A stretch of 64,000 bases of DNA, from positions 102,720 through 166,719 of the forward strand of contig NW_005179103.1 in NCBI RefSeq assembly GCF_000350225.1, written 5' to 3'. The notes under the pieces are model-generated. The model was not told the origin of the DNA. It made no database searches and saw only the letters and a program-made list of their open reading frames with translations. The translations under genes were made by a program, and so were the position numbers. Shown piece by piece: positions 18,233 through 28,751 of the stretch (its first letter is position 1; the number at the start of each line of letters is the position of its first letter). This DNA is from Chondrus crispus (lineage: Eukaryota; Rhodophyta; Florideophyceae; Gigartinales; Gigartinaceae).

Positions 18233-20652
18233 GGCTCAGCCCACTGTCCCGCGTGGGTAGATACCTTCGAGGAGAGTTTGGTGCTTGTTTTGAAAACCGT
18301 GAAGCGCCTTGTGGGTGGCTTGGTTCGTAGTTGGGCAAGACTGACCCAAGGTGGTCGATGGGAAGATGTTCTCGACTCGTAGCGACGGTTGGTAGAAAGG
18401 CATTCTCTTCAGGCTCCTTCTAGATAATGCGACAGCGTGATTCTTCTGAAAGATGCAACGAAGCATTTCTATTCGATATCCCTTTATTTTAAAACCTTTC
18501 TATTGGTTTCGGTATACAATTGACAGTGTAAGTTTCTGAAAGGTACTGATTGGTTAGTATCGTGACATGTTTTAGTTGCCAATGATTGGACGTCCAGAAG
18601 GTTGCACTGTACAGTGTACAGTGTACAGTACAGTGTACAGTAGCATACCTGTGAGAGTTGGACAACAGTAACACTTGTGTACGGACTGTAATTACTCGTC
18701 TTCTTCAGATTTGTGTCCATCCAAGGTCTACAGTATGCATGAGCACCACTAAAAGAGAGGGAATGAACCTTTTCTGTGCTGTACTATACAGTAGTAGTCG
18801 CGGGCGCGAATTGAGGTTTGAGCAGCCGAAGCAAATGAGTAGGGGTCTTGACAAGATCATGCTCAAGCTCCTGAGGGGCCGGGCATCCCTGCCACGACAT
18901 ACTCTTGTGTTCCAACAGATATTCGAATAGCATGAGCCGTCTCCAAACTGGAGCTACAAGAAGGGATTTATAACGACCCATATCTAAAGAAAAGGGCACG
19001 GAGGAAGTAACGCACAATCGGGGCTAGGATGTTGCTTCTCAGCCGTATCTACGAAGACCACGTAACAAGGATGTGGTCGCAGGGCTAGAGACAAGGTCCC
19101 ATCGGCGGCTCCCCTCAGATCCAGAGCTGCCATATTGTTAATGTTGTGTTACATCTAGAAATGAACCTCTCTGACGGTTCATTTCAATGCGTAGAGCACG
19201 ACGGAAATTACGATGGTGTCACAACTGTTATCGACGAGGACAACCCCAAGAGGAGCGGAAAACGCGGGAATGGACCGAGGACCAGGACCTGCTGCATCGC
19301 TGGAAAAGAGCATGTAGCCAGACGTGTCAAAATTATTTCACATTTAAACTACAGTAGAGCTGACTTCGACGTAGCATGTTGATTTGAACGGATGTACCAT
19401 GCTGTATGTGCAGTAGATGGCCATCTGAGCTCTGAGACGAAGCGGTCTCGTGTACAAATACTATCCTCTTGATCAAAAAGAACTGATCCCTTGTCTCAGC
19501 AAAAGAAATGATGTTCTGCAGGGTCGTAGCAGCTCTAGAGAGTAATCGCAAATTGTTACAATAATGTGTACGTCTCTGGCAGGAGCGGCGAAATGGACTT
19601 CAAACGCTCGCCGCTCGCCGTCTGACGTAGTTTGCTTTGAGACAGAAAGACGATAGATGCAGTGATGATCATGTTGATTTTTTACAGCTCTTACGGAGAT
19701 AGCGCTCCCAAATTGCTGCAGCTCAGCAATCTCTGCGTCACTGACATTATGGAGGATCCAGTCGATGAGACTGCGTTAGCTAATCCTTTATATTGTTGCA
19801 AGTAGCATACGTGTGTGTACCGCATGTGTCACTTTTCGAGATGCCAAAGCTGTGCAGGAGCTTCTAAAGCCACGTAGGAAAAATATTTTAAAAAAAATCC
19901 GACGGGCCGCCTCCTCCTTGGCGTCCGCAACAAGAGGGGTCCATGCTGCCGATGAGAAGAATCTCGTAGGGCGGCGGCCATGACAGCGGTCATCGGCCTG
20001 TTCCTCTCACCATCCAGCAGCGAATCGGGAAAGTGAGGGGCCTGCGGGTCTGGAATTGAATCGGGGGGGGCGCTTAGTTGCATGTTGCGTTGCTGCGTTG
20101 CCGCACGCATGCAGGTGGCCATGCGGGAAGAAATGACAGCCCATCACCTTTCTCATGCCTGGGTAGGTTGCCCCTCTCTGGCGGGCTGTGGTTGGCTGAA
20201 GGGATGCCAAGAAATAATGAATTTCCGATAAAATTGAAAGAATGACGTAGAAAGAAAAAGGACGAATGCTGATGGCGGCGTGTCTGTGGCCACTCGGCCG
20301 ACACTGGGAGCTGAGCGCACGCAGAAGCTCCCAGTCGATGTTTTCGCTCAGATTACGTAGCGGACACGAATGCACGCCGCCTCGCATTCCCGGTGTTTCC
20401 GCCCTGTTTCCGCTCCTCCAATCTCCATACTGTACACTTGCCCGCTCCTGGTGCGATACATTCAATTCGGGGCCTCTCTTCAACCTTACCCCCCATTCGC
20501 AACAAAATATATACAGCCCCTCCTCATCTCTCAGACCCCCCTTCCACCCCTCCCCACCTCCTCTCACCTCCCCTCACCTCCCCGCCCTCGCACACAACAC
20601 CCCCCCTCCTTTTCCCGAGACACACACTTCTATCTTCCTCTACTCTCAAGCA
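18233..20652. other. Long intergenic region (2.4 kb) without recognised gene
   Basis: No conserved coding sequence. It contains a GTACAGT tandem tract (listed separately), TACAGTA copies at 18729, 18787 and 19350, the 14-mer CAATGATTGGACGT at 18580-18593, and a strongly C/T-rich leader (about 20510-20640) directly before the small Lys-rich ORF. Confidence 0.45.
18606..18642. repeat. Tandem GTACAGT tract
   Basis: GTACAGT is repeated head to tail at 18609, 18616 and 18623, with further overlapping copies at 18628 and 18635. Because GTAC is self-complementary, the whole stretch reads nearly the same on both strands. It is a local expansion of the TACAGTA motif found scattered in other intergenic regions. 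Confidence 0.8.
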
Positions 20653-20946
20653 ATGGATGCTCTGGATCTTCAAATCATTGCCGCTATCGAACAGAACGAG
20701 CGTGACCTCAACAATATGCTCACCCGCCCCGGCATGAATACTGAGGAGGCTCTCCATCTTCTTCATGAAGTGCAGAAAGTGAAGATGGAATTCGCCTCGA
20801 TGAGCCCCTGGTCCCTCCGTCCCATGTCTCCGAAGAAGGCTCTCCGCAAGAAGAAGAAGAAGAGCAAGGCTCGCAAGGCCGAGAAGAAGAAGGCCCGCAG
20901 GGTTAATGACATCACCTCCTCCTTGCTTGGCTTGTCTATCAACTGA
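20653..20946 (+). CDS. Small Lys-rich protein of unknown function (97 aa)
   Basis: 97 residues from the ATG at 20653. The N-terminal half is a predicted amphipathic helix region (IIAAIEQNERDLNNML, TEEALHLLHEVQKVKMEF), and the C-terminal half has a dense basic block of Lys/Arg (about residues 62-84) followed by the short conserved-looking tail DITSSLLGLSIN. Lysine is nearly always AAG and third positions are strongly C/G, which in this window suggests real and perhaps strongly expressed coding sequence. An approximately 130-nt C/T-rich leader precedes the ATG. I recognise no family. A nucleolar or chromatin role would fit the basic block but is a guess. Confidence 0.6.
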   Translation: MDALDLQIIAAIEQNERDLNNMLTRPGMNTEEALHLLHEVQKVKMEFASMSPWSLRPMSPKKALRKKKKKSKARKAEKKKARRVNDITSSLLGLSIN

Positions 20947-22288
20947 TGCGTCCCGCATGTGTCTTTCTGACTTTCGCAATGGTGTCGACCCCCCCGATTT
21001 AGATGATTAATTGGGATTTCCTTTTGGTTGCGTTCTATGGCGCCGCTTGAAGGGGAATGGTCGTGATGGGCTGCTTCAAGTAGAAGCTGCCAAGCCGCGG
21101 TGCTCGCTCGCAAAAGCTTGAGCCCGCTCGCAAAAGCTGGAGCGGCTTGGTGCTTCCGGGATTGGCTGCTGGTCGGTTCGTAGAAGCTCGTCCGCCTAAA
21201 GGCGATGCTCCGGCCGATTCGTGATGCAATCCGTTTGGAGTGGTCGTCATGATCAGTACTGGAGAGCGGGTAGCCTGTATTTATGGTTCGTTATAACTTT
21301 CCCTAACTTTGGTGGTATTTGGGTATTGGCGCAAGGAATTTTAATAAGTCGGTTTAACTTTGTTGTGGACAATTCTTGATAGTGAATTTTTAGTGAGGGA
21401 CTGCGAGTTAGGAACGGCCCTCAGTGTAAAAACCTTTTTCATCTTCGGAGTTTTGTGTCTTTTGGCCTGAAGTATCGTGCAGTAGATATCACCATCGTTT
21501 AGTGCAGCAATAGTGTACGCTAACACCGGACGACAAGACAAGACCGCGAAGCCTCTCAAGCTGAAGCATATCACAGAGGAGCGAGACAAGCCAGGAGGGT
21601 AATGGGATGGGGGACGTTGGAATGTCCACCGCCGCCTCCTTGGCGAAACGTTTGATACGAATCATAAAGCAGACGGTACGATAGGCACGACATACGTAGC
21701 CATTCCCTGCACTCTCCAGCAACAACCATACAGTGTCACGTTTGCACGGGCGCTCCACGCAGCGGCATGCAGCGAGGCAAGCCCCAGCTGCACGTTCAAC
21801 TGATCTCAGTTCTCACACGGCTGCGGGAAAGTACCACGGGGGATGCCAACGCATCCGCACTTGCATCTCACACGTGTCTTCGTTCCCAAACCGTGACGTC
21901 AGCGCCTATCAGGTGTGTGTGCTTCGTACAGTACCGGGGCATCCCTGTCGCAAAAAACGCGCGCGCCCGCCAAAGTGATCCACTTTGGGCACGTACTTGC
22001 CGCGCCTCCGCTACGCACTATGTGGCATGCCCCCCCGAGCGCCGTGCTTATTTTCATCCTTTAAAAACATCACGCCTTTCGGCCAATGGCTACCAGCCAT
22101 CCAAAATTTGCCGAATGCAGGCCCCATTGTCCTCCATTTCAAATCCCGTGCTTTCCCCCTTTCTCTCCTCCCTTGCTCTCCCCCCTTTCTCTCCTCGCCC
22201 ATGCAAGTACCTTTCCCACATCGCTTCCCTCCGAACAAATCGCCGTCCATCGAAAAGCCACACCCCCTTTTGCCCATATCCCTTCAGT
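20947..22288. other. Intergenic region with 20-bp tandem repeat
   Basis: 1.3 kb. CCGCTCGCAAAAGCTGGAGC at 21124-21143 repeats the preceding 20 bp with few changes (GCAAAAGCTTGAGC versus GCAAAAGCTGGAGC). A C/T-rich tract at 22140-22220 leads into the BRCT gene. No gene recognised. Confidence 0.4.
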
Positions 22289-22840
22289 ATGGCCGCCACC
22301 CCAACTCCTCCCTCCGCGCCATCCACCTCCGACCGCAAGTCCAGCACACTACGCCAAGCTCCCTTCTCCTTCCCCGCCTCTTCGCGCCAAATCGCGAAGA
22401 AAAAGTCGTGGACGCGCACCAACTACTTCGACGTGCGGCAAAAGAAGCTCATCTCGCAGGCCCCTCGCGCCGAAACGCGCATTCTGCACGGCGTTGTTGT
22501 CTACTTCACAGGTGTCAAGTCCGCCAGCCAGCGGAAGCTTGAGGGCGTCGTGTGGCGCAACGGCGGCGTCGTGGACAAGCTCTGGCGGAGACAGCAGGTC
22601 ACTCATGTGATTGCTGATAATTTAGCCGCGAGCAAGATTCAGAAGGAGATTGACGCTAGCCCGGCGGATAGGTCCGTTGTTGTGTCGCCAAAGTGGATTT
22701 TGAAGAGCGTGGAGAGGGGCGTGTTGCTGCCGACGTGGGAGTTTCGCGTGATAAAAGGAATCCCAGGCGTTAAGAATGTCGCTACCTTCTTTGAACCAGC
22801 GAAACGGAAACCTTTGAAGGACGCTTCGAACACATCTTGA
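22289..22840 (+). CDS. Free-standing REV1-type BRCT domain protein
   Basis: 183 residues from the ATG at 22289; the frame is open upstream, but that part is low-complexity Pro/Ser. After a short leader comes SWTRTNYFDVRQKKL, which resembles the segment preceding the BRCT domain of the translesion polymerase REV1, then a complete BRCT fold (about residues 70-160): ILHGVVVYFTGVKS, GGVVDKLWRRQQVTHVIADN, AASKIQKEI and VVVSPKWILKSVERGVLLP, with the hallmark Trp. REV1 would continue with a polymerase domain of some 600 residues. Here a stop follows 23 residues after the BRCT end, and the next gene is on the other strand. It may be a split-off REV1 module or a distinct BRCT adaptor in DNA damage tolerance. 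Confidence 0.75.
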   Translation: MAATPTPPSAPSTSDRKSSTLRQAPFSFPASSRQIAKKKSWTRTNYFDVRQKKLISQAPRAETRILHGVVVYFTGVKSASQRKLEGVVWRNGGVVDKLWRRQQVTHVIADNLAASKIQKEIDASPADRSVVVSPKWILKSVERGVLLPTWEFRVIKGIPGVKNVATFFEPAKRKPLKDASNTS

Positions 22841-22981
22841 ATGCAGGAGCACGAGCGCCCTATTTTGAACATACACCTTTGCACAAGTATGGCGAATCGA
22901 CGTCTGTCTTCGAGTTCGATAGTTAACGTTACTCTGTCTTTATTATGGTTTTGTGCAACCACTGACTTTCCCTGCCTCCGA

Positions 22982-24481
22982 TCACATGAGCATGCTCTCC
23001 GGGTTGGAGATGCACTTGGAGTACTCATTCAAAAATTCGGCTGCTGTCTTTTCTTCCACCGCTCTGGCGTCGGTTGACAGCGTCGCTGTGCCCTCTGTCA
23101 CCGTTGACAGAGTATTGTCCTCATTCAGAACAGCTCGCTGGACTGCAATATCGAGGAAATCAAAACGTAGAAAAGACAAAGAGAACAGTCGGTTAGTAGC
23201 TTATTCAAAGAATACGCATGCCAGGCACAACGCGGTGCAAATATCAAACTTACATCCACTTCCAACTGCCAAAATCCCGCTTTGTGGGGGGTTGATGATC
23301 GCTGAGAACTTCGAGATCCCAAACATTCCCAAGTTGCTCACGCTAAATGATCCACCTTCAAACTCTTCTGGTGCAAGAGTACCCCCTTTGGCTCTGGCTA
23401 CCAAATCTTTTGTAGTTTTTGCAATATCTGCCAATCCTCGTGAATCTGCTCGCGTCACGATCGGCGTAATGAGTCCACCCTCAATCGCAACCGCCATCGA
23501 GATGTCGACATTTTCATTATAAACCACCTGTTGGCTACCCTCATCCCAGCTCACGTTCATTTCTGGGACTCGACGTAGCGCAATGGCAATCGCACGAATC
23601 ATAAAGTCGTTGACTGAGATCTTGGACGGAGGGCCCATGCTGTTAAGTCGCTGGCGCATGGCGAGAAGGTTGTCAAGTTCGTACGAAGATGAAGCATATC
23701 GATGAGGAACGCCAGCCTTGGACAATACAAGCCGTTTCGCGATCGCACGACGCATTGACGTTACTGGTACGTCAGTATGTGCTGGCATTCCATCCACTTC
23801 GGCCAATTGCAAATCACCCGTTGCTGCAGTGTCTGCTTTCGTCGCTGTCGGCGGTGCTAATGGCGGTGCTGATGCTGGCGCCGCCTGAAAGGCGGTGCCC
23901 GCTTCGATCGCAGCTAAGATGTCACCCTTCAGCATGCGCCCTTGCGGTCCCGTGGGCACTATTGCGCTAAGGTTGAGGCTGGGAAATTCATTCAGCAACC
24001 GCATCACGGCCGGTCCCTTCGGCCCCGTATATTGCGCCTGTGCTGGCGACGGAGATTGTGTTTGCGGAGTAGAGGGTGGCGCGGCATCGGTTGCTGATGG
24101 AGCCGCAGCAGGCACAGGGGTCTCTTTCTCTGCTTCCGAAGGCAGCGCATAGTCCTTAAACGCCGGGATCAGTTCCTCCTCTTCGACGGTGATGGCCAGA
24201 ATTTCGCCGAGCGGAATCTCCGGACTGTCCTCCCCGACAAGAATTTTGGCCATGAAGCCGTCCTCGCGAGCTGATATGGGCATGGTCGCCTTGTCGGACT
24301 CGACGTCGGCAATGTCCTCGCCCTCCTCGAACGCCTCGCCCTCTTGCTTCTTCCACGAGACCAGACGTCCCGCCGTCATTGTGGGGGAGACTTTGGGCAT
24401 GATAATCTCTTTGTGCTCTGGCAAGGACGAAAGATATCGGATCGCCATCCTCCGCAACAGCGCGACCCGGCAGCGCAACAT
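22982..24481 (-). CDS. Mitochondrial E2-like protein with degenerate active site (PDHX/E3BP-like), two exons
   Basis: Join exon 1 (24481-23254) and exon 2 (23142-22982); 462 residues. Order: an Arg-rich mitochondrial presequence (LRCRVALLRRM), a lipoyl domain with VESDKATM (lipoyl-Lys present), a Pro/Ala linker, a peripheral subunit-binding domain (PAVMRLLNEF ... GRMLKGDIL) that would hold E3, and the acyltransferase fold. The unspliced frame ends early in CFFE. Using GTAAGT at 23253 and TTGCAG at 23143 (111-nt intron, TACTAAC branch-like site at 23192-23198) gives VGSGFQRAVLNEDNT and an E2-like end, ISNPESMLM. In true E2 enzymes this end carries DHRxxDG. Here it reads TDARAVEEK, so the catalytic His is Ala and the Asp is Glu. 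This is the condition of the E3-binding protein of the pyruvate dehydrogenase complex. Confidence 0.88.
23143..23253 (-). other. Intron of the E2-like gene
   Basis: 111 nt, GTAAGT donor, TTGCAG acceptor, TACTAAC on the minus strand about 50 nt before the acceptor, and a T-rich tract between them. It interrupts a codon after its first base (GGA T|TC CAG). Confidence 0.85.
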
Positions 24482-25215
24482 GGCGGCTTGAGCGGAGAAT
24501 GACGAACAGGGGTCGCGTTACAGGCAGATCGCGGTTGGCGAAGAATTTGGCAATGCGAACTGTGAGGGGCGAGAGCGACGGGCTTACGGACAGTTGGGTT
24601 GGAGAGCTGTGGAGGAGCGCCACGGCGTGGGTGCGTCAAAAATAAGTAGCTTTTGAAATAGATGTGGCTGTGAAAGGGGGAGGTGCATCATTAGCTGGCC
24701 CTAATTGTCCGGAATAAGAGGCACAGGAGGGGACATATTTTTATTTCGCGAGCACCAATTTATGCATGCAAAGTGTAAAAGTTTTATGCCCCCGCCACGT
24801 CAACGCACGTTGAAAGACAGGCATTTGTTTCCGGTGGGACAAGCACCTCGATCCTCTCTCCCTCTCTATCTCTATGACATCTCGTACCTCACTGAATTAT
24901 ACCACCACGTTTCCCTCCATCTTCACGCAATTTAGGGAAACAACTTCAGAGAAATACGCAAGGCTTTACATAAGGCTGCAAGACGAAATATATCTAATGG
25001 AAAACGCTGTGTGTGTGAAAATCTGCTGCTTGCAGCGGTGCCTGAGAAATTCTGAGTGATTGCGTTGAGAGGTTCTGCTGTCAGAATGCCGTCTCCTAAA
25101 ACTTTGTACCCATCAATAAGCTTTTGGGGGACCATCTCTTTCTAATCCTCGCCTAACCCAAGGTATCGACCTATGTGAATCCCCCGTCCTCCCCCTGCAT
25201 CGTGTGTAGGTGCCA
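24482..25215. other. Intergenic region
   Basis: About 730 bp between the E2-like start and the stop of the BED-finger gene. No gene or clear repeat seen. Confidence 0.4.
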
Positions 25216-26562
25216 CTACTTGCGACTTCTGTCATATCCATTGGACCAGTCATTCCGCCGCGGGGTGTTCATATGATTAACAGTGTGAGGGGTCATTTCA
25301 TCGTCAGAATCATCTGATTCAACTACATCGACCGGCCTTTCCGTGGCTCCGCTGATGGTCTTCGTTGTAACTAGCACGGAAATGGCGTTTTGCAGGCGCG
25401 CCGCCTCAGCCCTAGCCTCATTGCGTTGCCTCTTCGCCTTGCAACGGGCTGCTTCCTTGATGTCTTGCAAAGCTGCTCGAAACTCGCCTGGAGTTGGGAC
25501 ATGTCCGTCTTTCTTTCTTCCCAATGCCGGCGGAAACATGGCCTCCATGACTGCAAACGCTAACTCAGCATACGCACGGTTGAGAGACGCGGTCGCTGGG
25601 CTCGTGAGTTCTTCTGGTTGCTGATGTAGTAACCTCTGTGCGGAGCCACTGGCATAAAGAATATCAGTAGCGGGAGACATGGTCGCTGAGTTGACAGCAT
25701 GAGAAGCGGCATGAACAAGACCCATAGTGCGGGGGACAGTGGCGACACTTCGGGGATCGTTGAGAATAGCTGATCGGACGGTGACAGGGACACCGCTGGC
25801 ATCGACCGCGGGATTGAGAGCAGCGGTAGAGGCGCCATTCATGGAAGAGACGACGTTGGCGGATACATGCCGTGGCGAAGCAATGCTTGGAATAGAGGTG
25901 GGGTCATGACTGTGCGGGTCTGGTTGATTTGGAGGGGAGGTTTTGAACGTAAATTGGGGCTGCTGAGGCTGCTGAGAGACCGGTTGCGGTTGCTGGGGTT
26001 GGGACTGATCCTGCGAATGATGCTGGGGTTGGTGATGCTGCTGATGTGGTTGGGTCTGATGATGCTGTGGTTGCGGCTGATGGTGCTGGAGAGGTTGTGT
26101 GGGATGGTGTTGCTGTTGTTGATGCGGGTGTTGCTGTTGTGGATGCGGGTGTTGCGTGCGATGTTGCTGGTGATGCTGCCGTTGGTGTTGCTGGCGCTGC
26201 TGGGATTGCGGGTTGTGAGGCTTCGATTCGACGGCAGCGGCGGCGGCGACGGCAACAGCCTGCACGGAAGATGAGTCGGAGGCTACAGGCGGGCGGCGTG
26301 AATATTTGTTGTTCGTGAGTCGACGCAAGGTATCCTTGACGTCTTCCGGGGCGTTCTTGCAAATGAGGGTGTGTCTCGTAGCGGGGGGAGCACGGAAGAG
26401 ACGAGTAACGGAGCGGTGATCGCAAAAAATACACTTGGGGCCGACGTTGGGGACGCCGATGTCTTCCCAATAGCGGCGTACGTAGGACTCGGGACGACCG
26501 CGCTTGCCGGAGGTCGGGCCGTCGGAGACACGTCGACCACGCGCCGGGGTGAGAGACATCAT
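25216..26562 (-). CDS. BED-like zinc finger protein with His/Gln-rich tract
   Basis: 448 residues from the ATG at 26562. An N-terminal segment (about residues 25-75) has YWEDIG, then CIFC and, 19 residues on, HTLIC. This C-x2-C ... H-x3-C spacing with aromatic residues upstream resembles a BED zinc finger, a DNA-binding fold shared by hAT transposases and derived transcription factors. Residues ~120-210 are almost only His, Gln and Pro. The C-terminal third has a conserved-looking helix (LNRAYAELAFAVMEAMFPPALGRK) and a basic coiled segment (KRQRNEARAEAARLQNAI). No transposase catalytic domain is present, so a transcription factor is likeliest. The C-rich leader runs into the scaffold gap. Confidence 0.6.
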   Translation of the reverse strand: MMSLTPARGRRVSDGPTSGKRGRPESYVRRYWEDIGVPNVGPKCIFCDHRSVTRLFRAPPATRHTLICKNAPEDVKDTLRRLTNNKYSRRPPVASDSSSVQAVAVAAAAAVESKPHNPQSQQRQQHQRQHHQQHRTQHPHPQQQHPHQQQQHHPTQPLQHHQPQPQHHQTQPHQQHHQPQHHSQDQSQPQQPQPVSQQPQQPQFTFKTSPPNQPDPHSHDPTSIPSIASPRHVSANVVSSMNGASTAALNPAVDASGVPVTVRSAILNDPRSVATVPRTMGLVHAASHAVNSATMSPATDILYASGSAQRLLHQQPEELTSPATASLNRAYAELAFAVMEAMFPPALGRKKDGHVPTPGEFRAALQDIKEAARCKAKRQRNEARAEAARLQNAISVLVTTKTISGATERPVDVVESDDSDDEMTPHTVNHMNTPRRNDWSNGYDRSRK

Positions 26563-28751
26563 AGGAGACAAGCCAGGGCTGGGAAGGGGAGCGTGCGGGA
26601 GGGGTCGGGGGAAACGAGAATCTTAGGAAGGGTGAAGAGAGAGAAGCGGATTGAGGAGGGGGGGGGGGGGGGGGGGGGAAGGAAGGGGGCCCGCCGGAAA
26701 AGGGAAAAGGGGGGGATTATGGGGGGGGGAGAGGGGGGGGGCCGGGGGGGGGGNNNNNNNNNNNNNNNNNNNNNNNNNNNNNNNNNNNNNNNNNNNNNNN
26801 NNNNNNNNNNNNNNNNNNNNNNNNNNNNNNNNNNNNNNNNNNNNNNNNNNNNNTTGTGCTGATCGCGAGTGGGGTAATGTTGGGTTTGCCAAAAGAAACA
26901 AACTCAATCTTAAGCCAGTTACTGTGACGCCGGGGAGGAGGAGGTAGGGAAGGGCGTTTATTTTGGTTGAGGGGGGATTGGGTCGGGGCGTTGAGCGGTG
27001 TGGGCAGGAGGAAAAGAATAAATAATAGCGCGGGTGTGAAGGAAAGGGGTGCGGGCCTCAGCGAGGCTTGGAAAACAAGGCACGGGCAGAGGGGCGGGAC
27101 AGGGGGTCTGATGCCTGATGCGGGCGGTTCAAAACGAAGAAAAGCGCAAAAAATAGCGGTGAAGGCATCTGACAACGCGGCACGCGTCCCATTGCAAGAG
27201 GGTGCAAGATGTGTGGGCCGGTGAAAAAAGGGCGCTTTTTCGCCACCCGTCGCCACCCGTACCAAATTGTGTTTCATCTGCCATTGCCTTGTTGGCGGGG
27301 CCCGAATGCGCCACAGAATCGGACCACCCCCTCCACTCTCGGTTTTGGGCCGGGCGCTTCAAAAATCAAGAATTGGGTTAAAATAACAACACACTGCATA
27401 CCTTTCTCAAGTTTTCAACAGCATGCACAAAAGTGCGGTGCACACGTGCCCGGGCCCACGTCTCCACAGCTGATGTCGACAACACACCAGACTACAGTAC
27501 CAGATGGGCTTAACAGAACCTTAGGCGAGTTGGCAGCCCAACATGGCAAGGATAGTGCTTTTATATCCAATTGTGTTATGGCACTTGGTAATAAGCGCCG
27601 GCATATTGGTTAAGGCACTGCTTTCGTGAGAAGAGGCACAGTTTACTCGTGCTTTATTCCCCTCTAAATTCCTCATGCTTCCCCCGTGTCTCCGTGTACC
27701 CGTGCCCACAGTACAGTATATGCTTGACACATGCTGGAGGGTACAGCGGGATACCGGCGGCACTTTGTCGAGTGTCTTAATAGCTTCTGCAGAGCTTGCC
27801 TGCATGTTAGTTGGACAGCAAAATCCTTTACGAGCCTTCGGCGTCTTGGAACGTGCTGTTCCTTTAGTTAATGGGAACTTCCCATCCCAACGATGTCACT
27901 AGAGCGCATGGTAATCCAGGGTTTCAGGCAGGCTACGCAGGAAAAGTAAAAAGGACGAGGAAACTCCTCAAAGCTACCCGACCCCCGTTCAACTTTACCC
28001 ATCAATCTTGATCGAACGAGTCGCCGGAGAGCATGTTCGCTAAGAAAAAGGAGGACGAAAGCAATCAACAAAACGCTCTACAGTACTGCTGTACTGTAAA
28101 TCTGTGCCAACGCCTACTGTAATGGTAACTGCCTTCGGCAGTACACCAGCGAGATCACAAATTCCGAAATGGAGACTGATGAAAATGTACCGACGGCGGT
28201 ACACCCAAGGAAGCGATCTGAGCCAATTAGGAACGCATGTGAGCTCAGCATCGTACAGCCTGGACTGACTGTATTTGGTTTAGGGTTGGCGGCCTACAAA
28301 TCTTGAGCACCTGTATTTGAGCTCCACTTTGGTGTTTGCGAGGCGCAGTCATCATACTTTAATCCACCGCCAGATATCGTCTGGTACCGCCCCCGCCTCG
28401 TCCAATGGCGTCCCCCAATAAAACCCGTTCTGTGCGCTGGCCATTCATGGCGCGCCGCGCAGCAACTCTTCGTCCGCTGCGGCAAAAAACTTGAGAAAAT
28501 CACAATCTCAGGCCCTCAAACCGCCGCCTGCCCTCTCGCGCCTGTGAGCGAGCCTGCCGCCCTCGATCCGCCCGAATCGAGCTCACCCCTCGCCCCGCCC
28601 CGCCCTTCGCTACCAACTCTGTGACTTCCCCCACGTTGTACGCCGGAGGACATCATCTCTATCTAGACACCGCCCCCCGACGACAGACCTCTCTTCTCTC
28701 TTCTTCTTCCACATCTAACCTCCCTTCTGCAGCCCGCCACCTCCCGCTGCA
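26563..28751. other. Intergenic region with poly-G tract and gap
   Basis: 2.2 kb including the gap. Plus-strand G runs fill 26659-26753. TACAGTA/TACTGTA motifs occur at 27493, 27712, 28079, 28092 and 28115. A C/T-rich leader (about 28500-28745) precedes the sigma factor. No gene recognised in 26854-28500. Confidence 0.4.
26754..26853. other. Assembly gap (100 N)
   Basis: Exactly 100 N, a conventional placeholder for unknown length. The left flank is nearly pure G, so the gap probably reflects failed sequencing through a G tract. Confidence 0.98.

Noticed and set aside
20007..20567. 186-codon minus-strand ORF opposite the C/T leader
   Set aside because: It starts in the complement of the low-complexity leader and has no conserved segment; composition is that of a chance frame.
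20266..20652. Upstream extension of the 97-aa ORF
   Set aside because: The added residues are a translation of the C/T-rich leader and of low-complexity sequence; the ATG at 20653 begins the balanced coding part.
23201..23253. E2-like protein truncated before its catalytic motif
   Set aside because: The apparent truncation is read-through into an intron; the second exon supplies the C-terminus.
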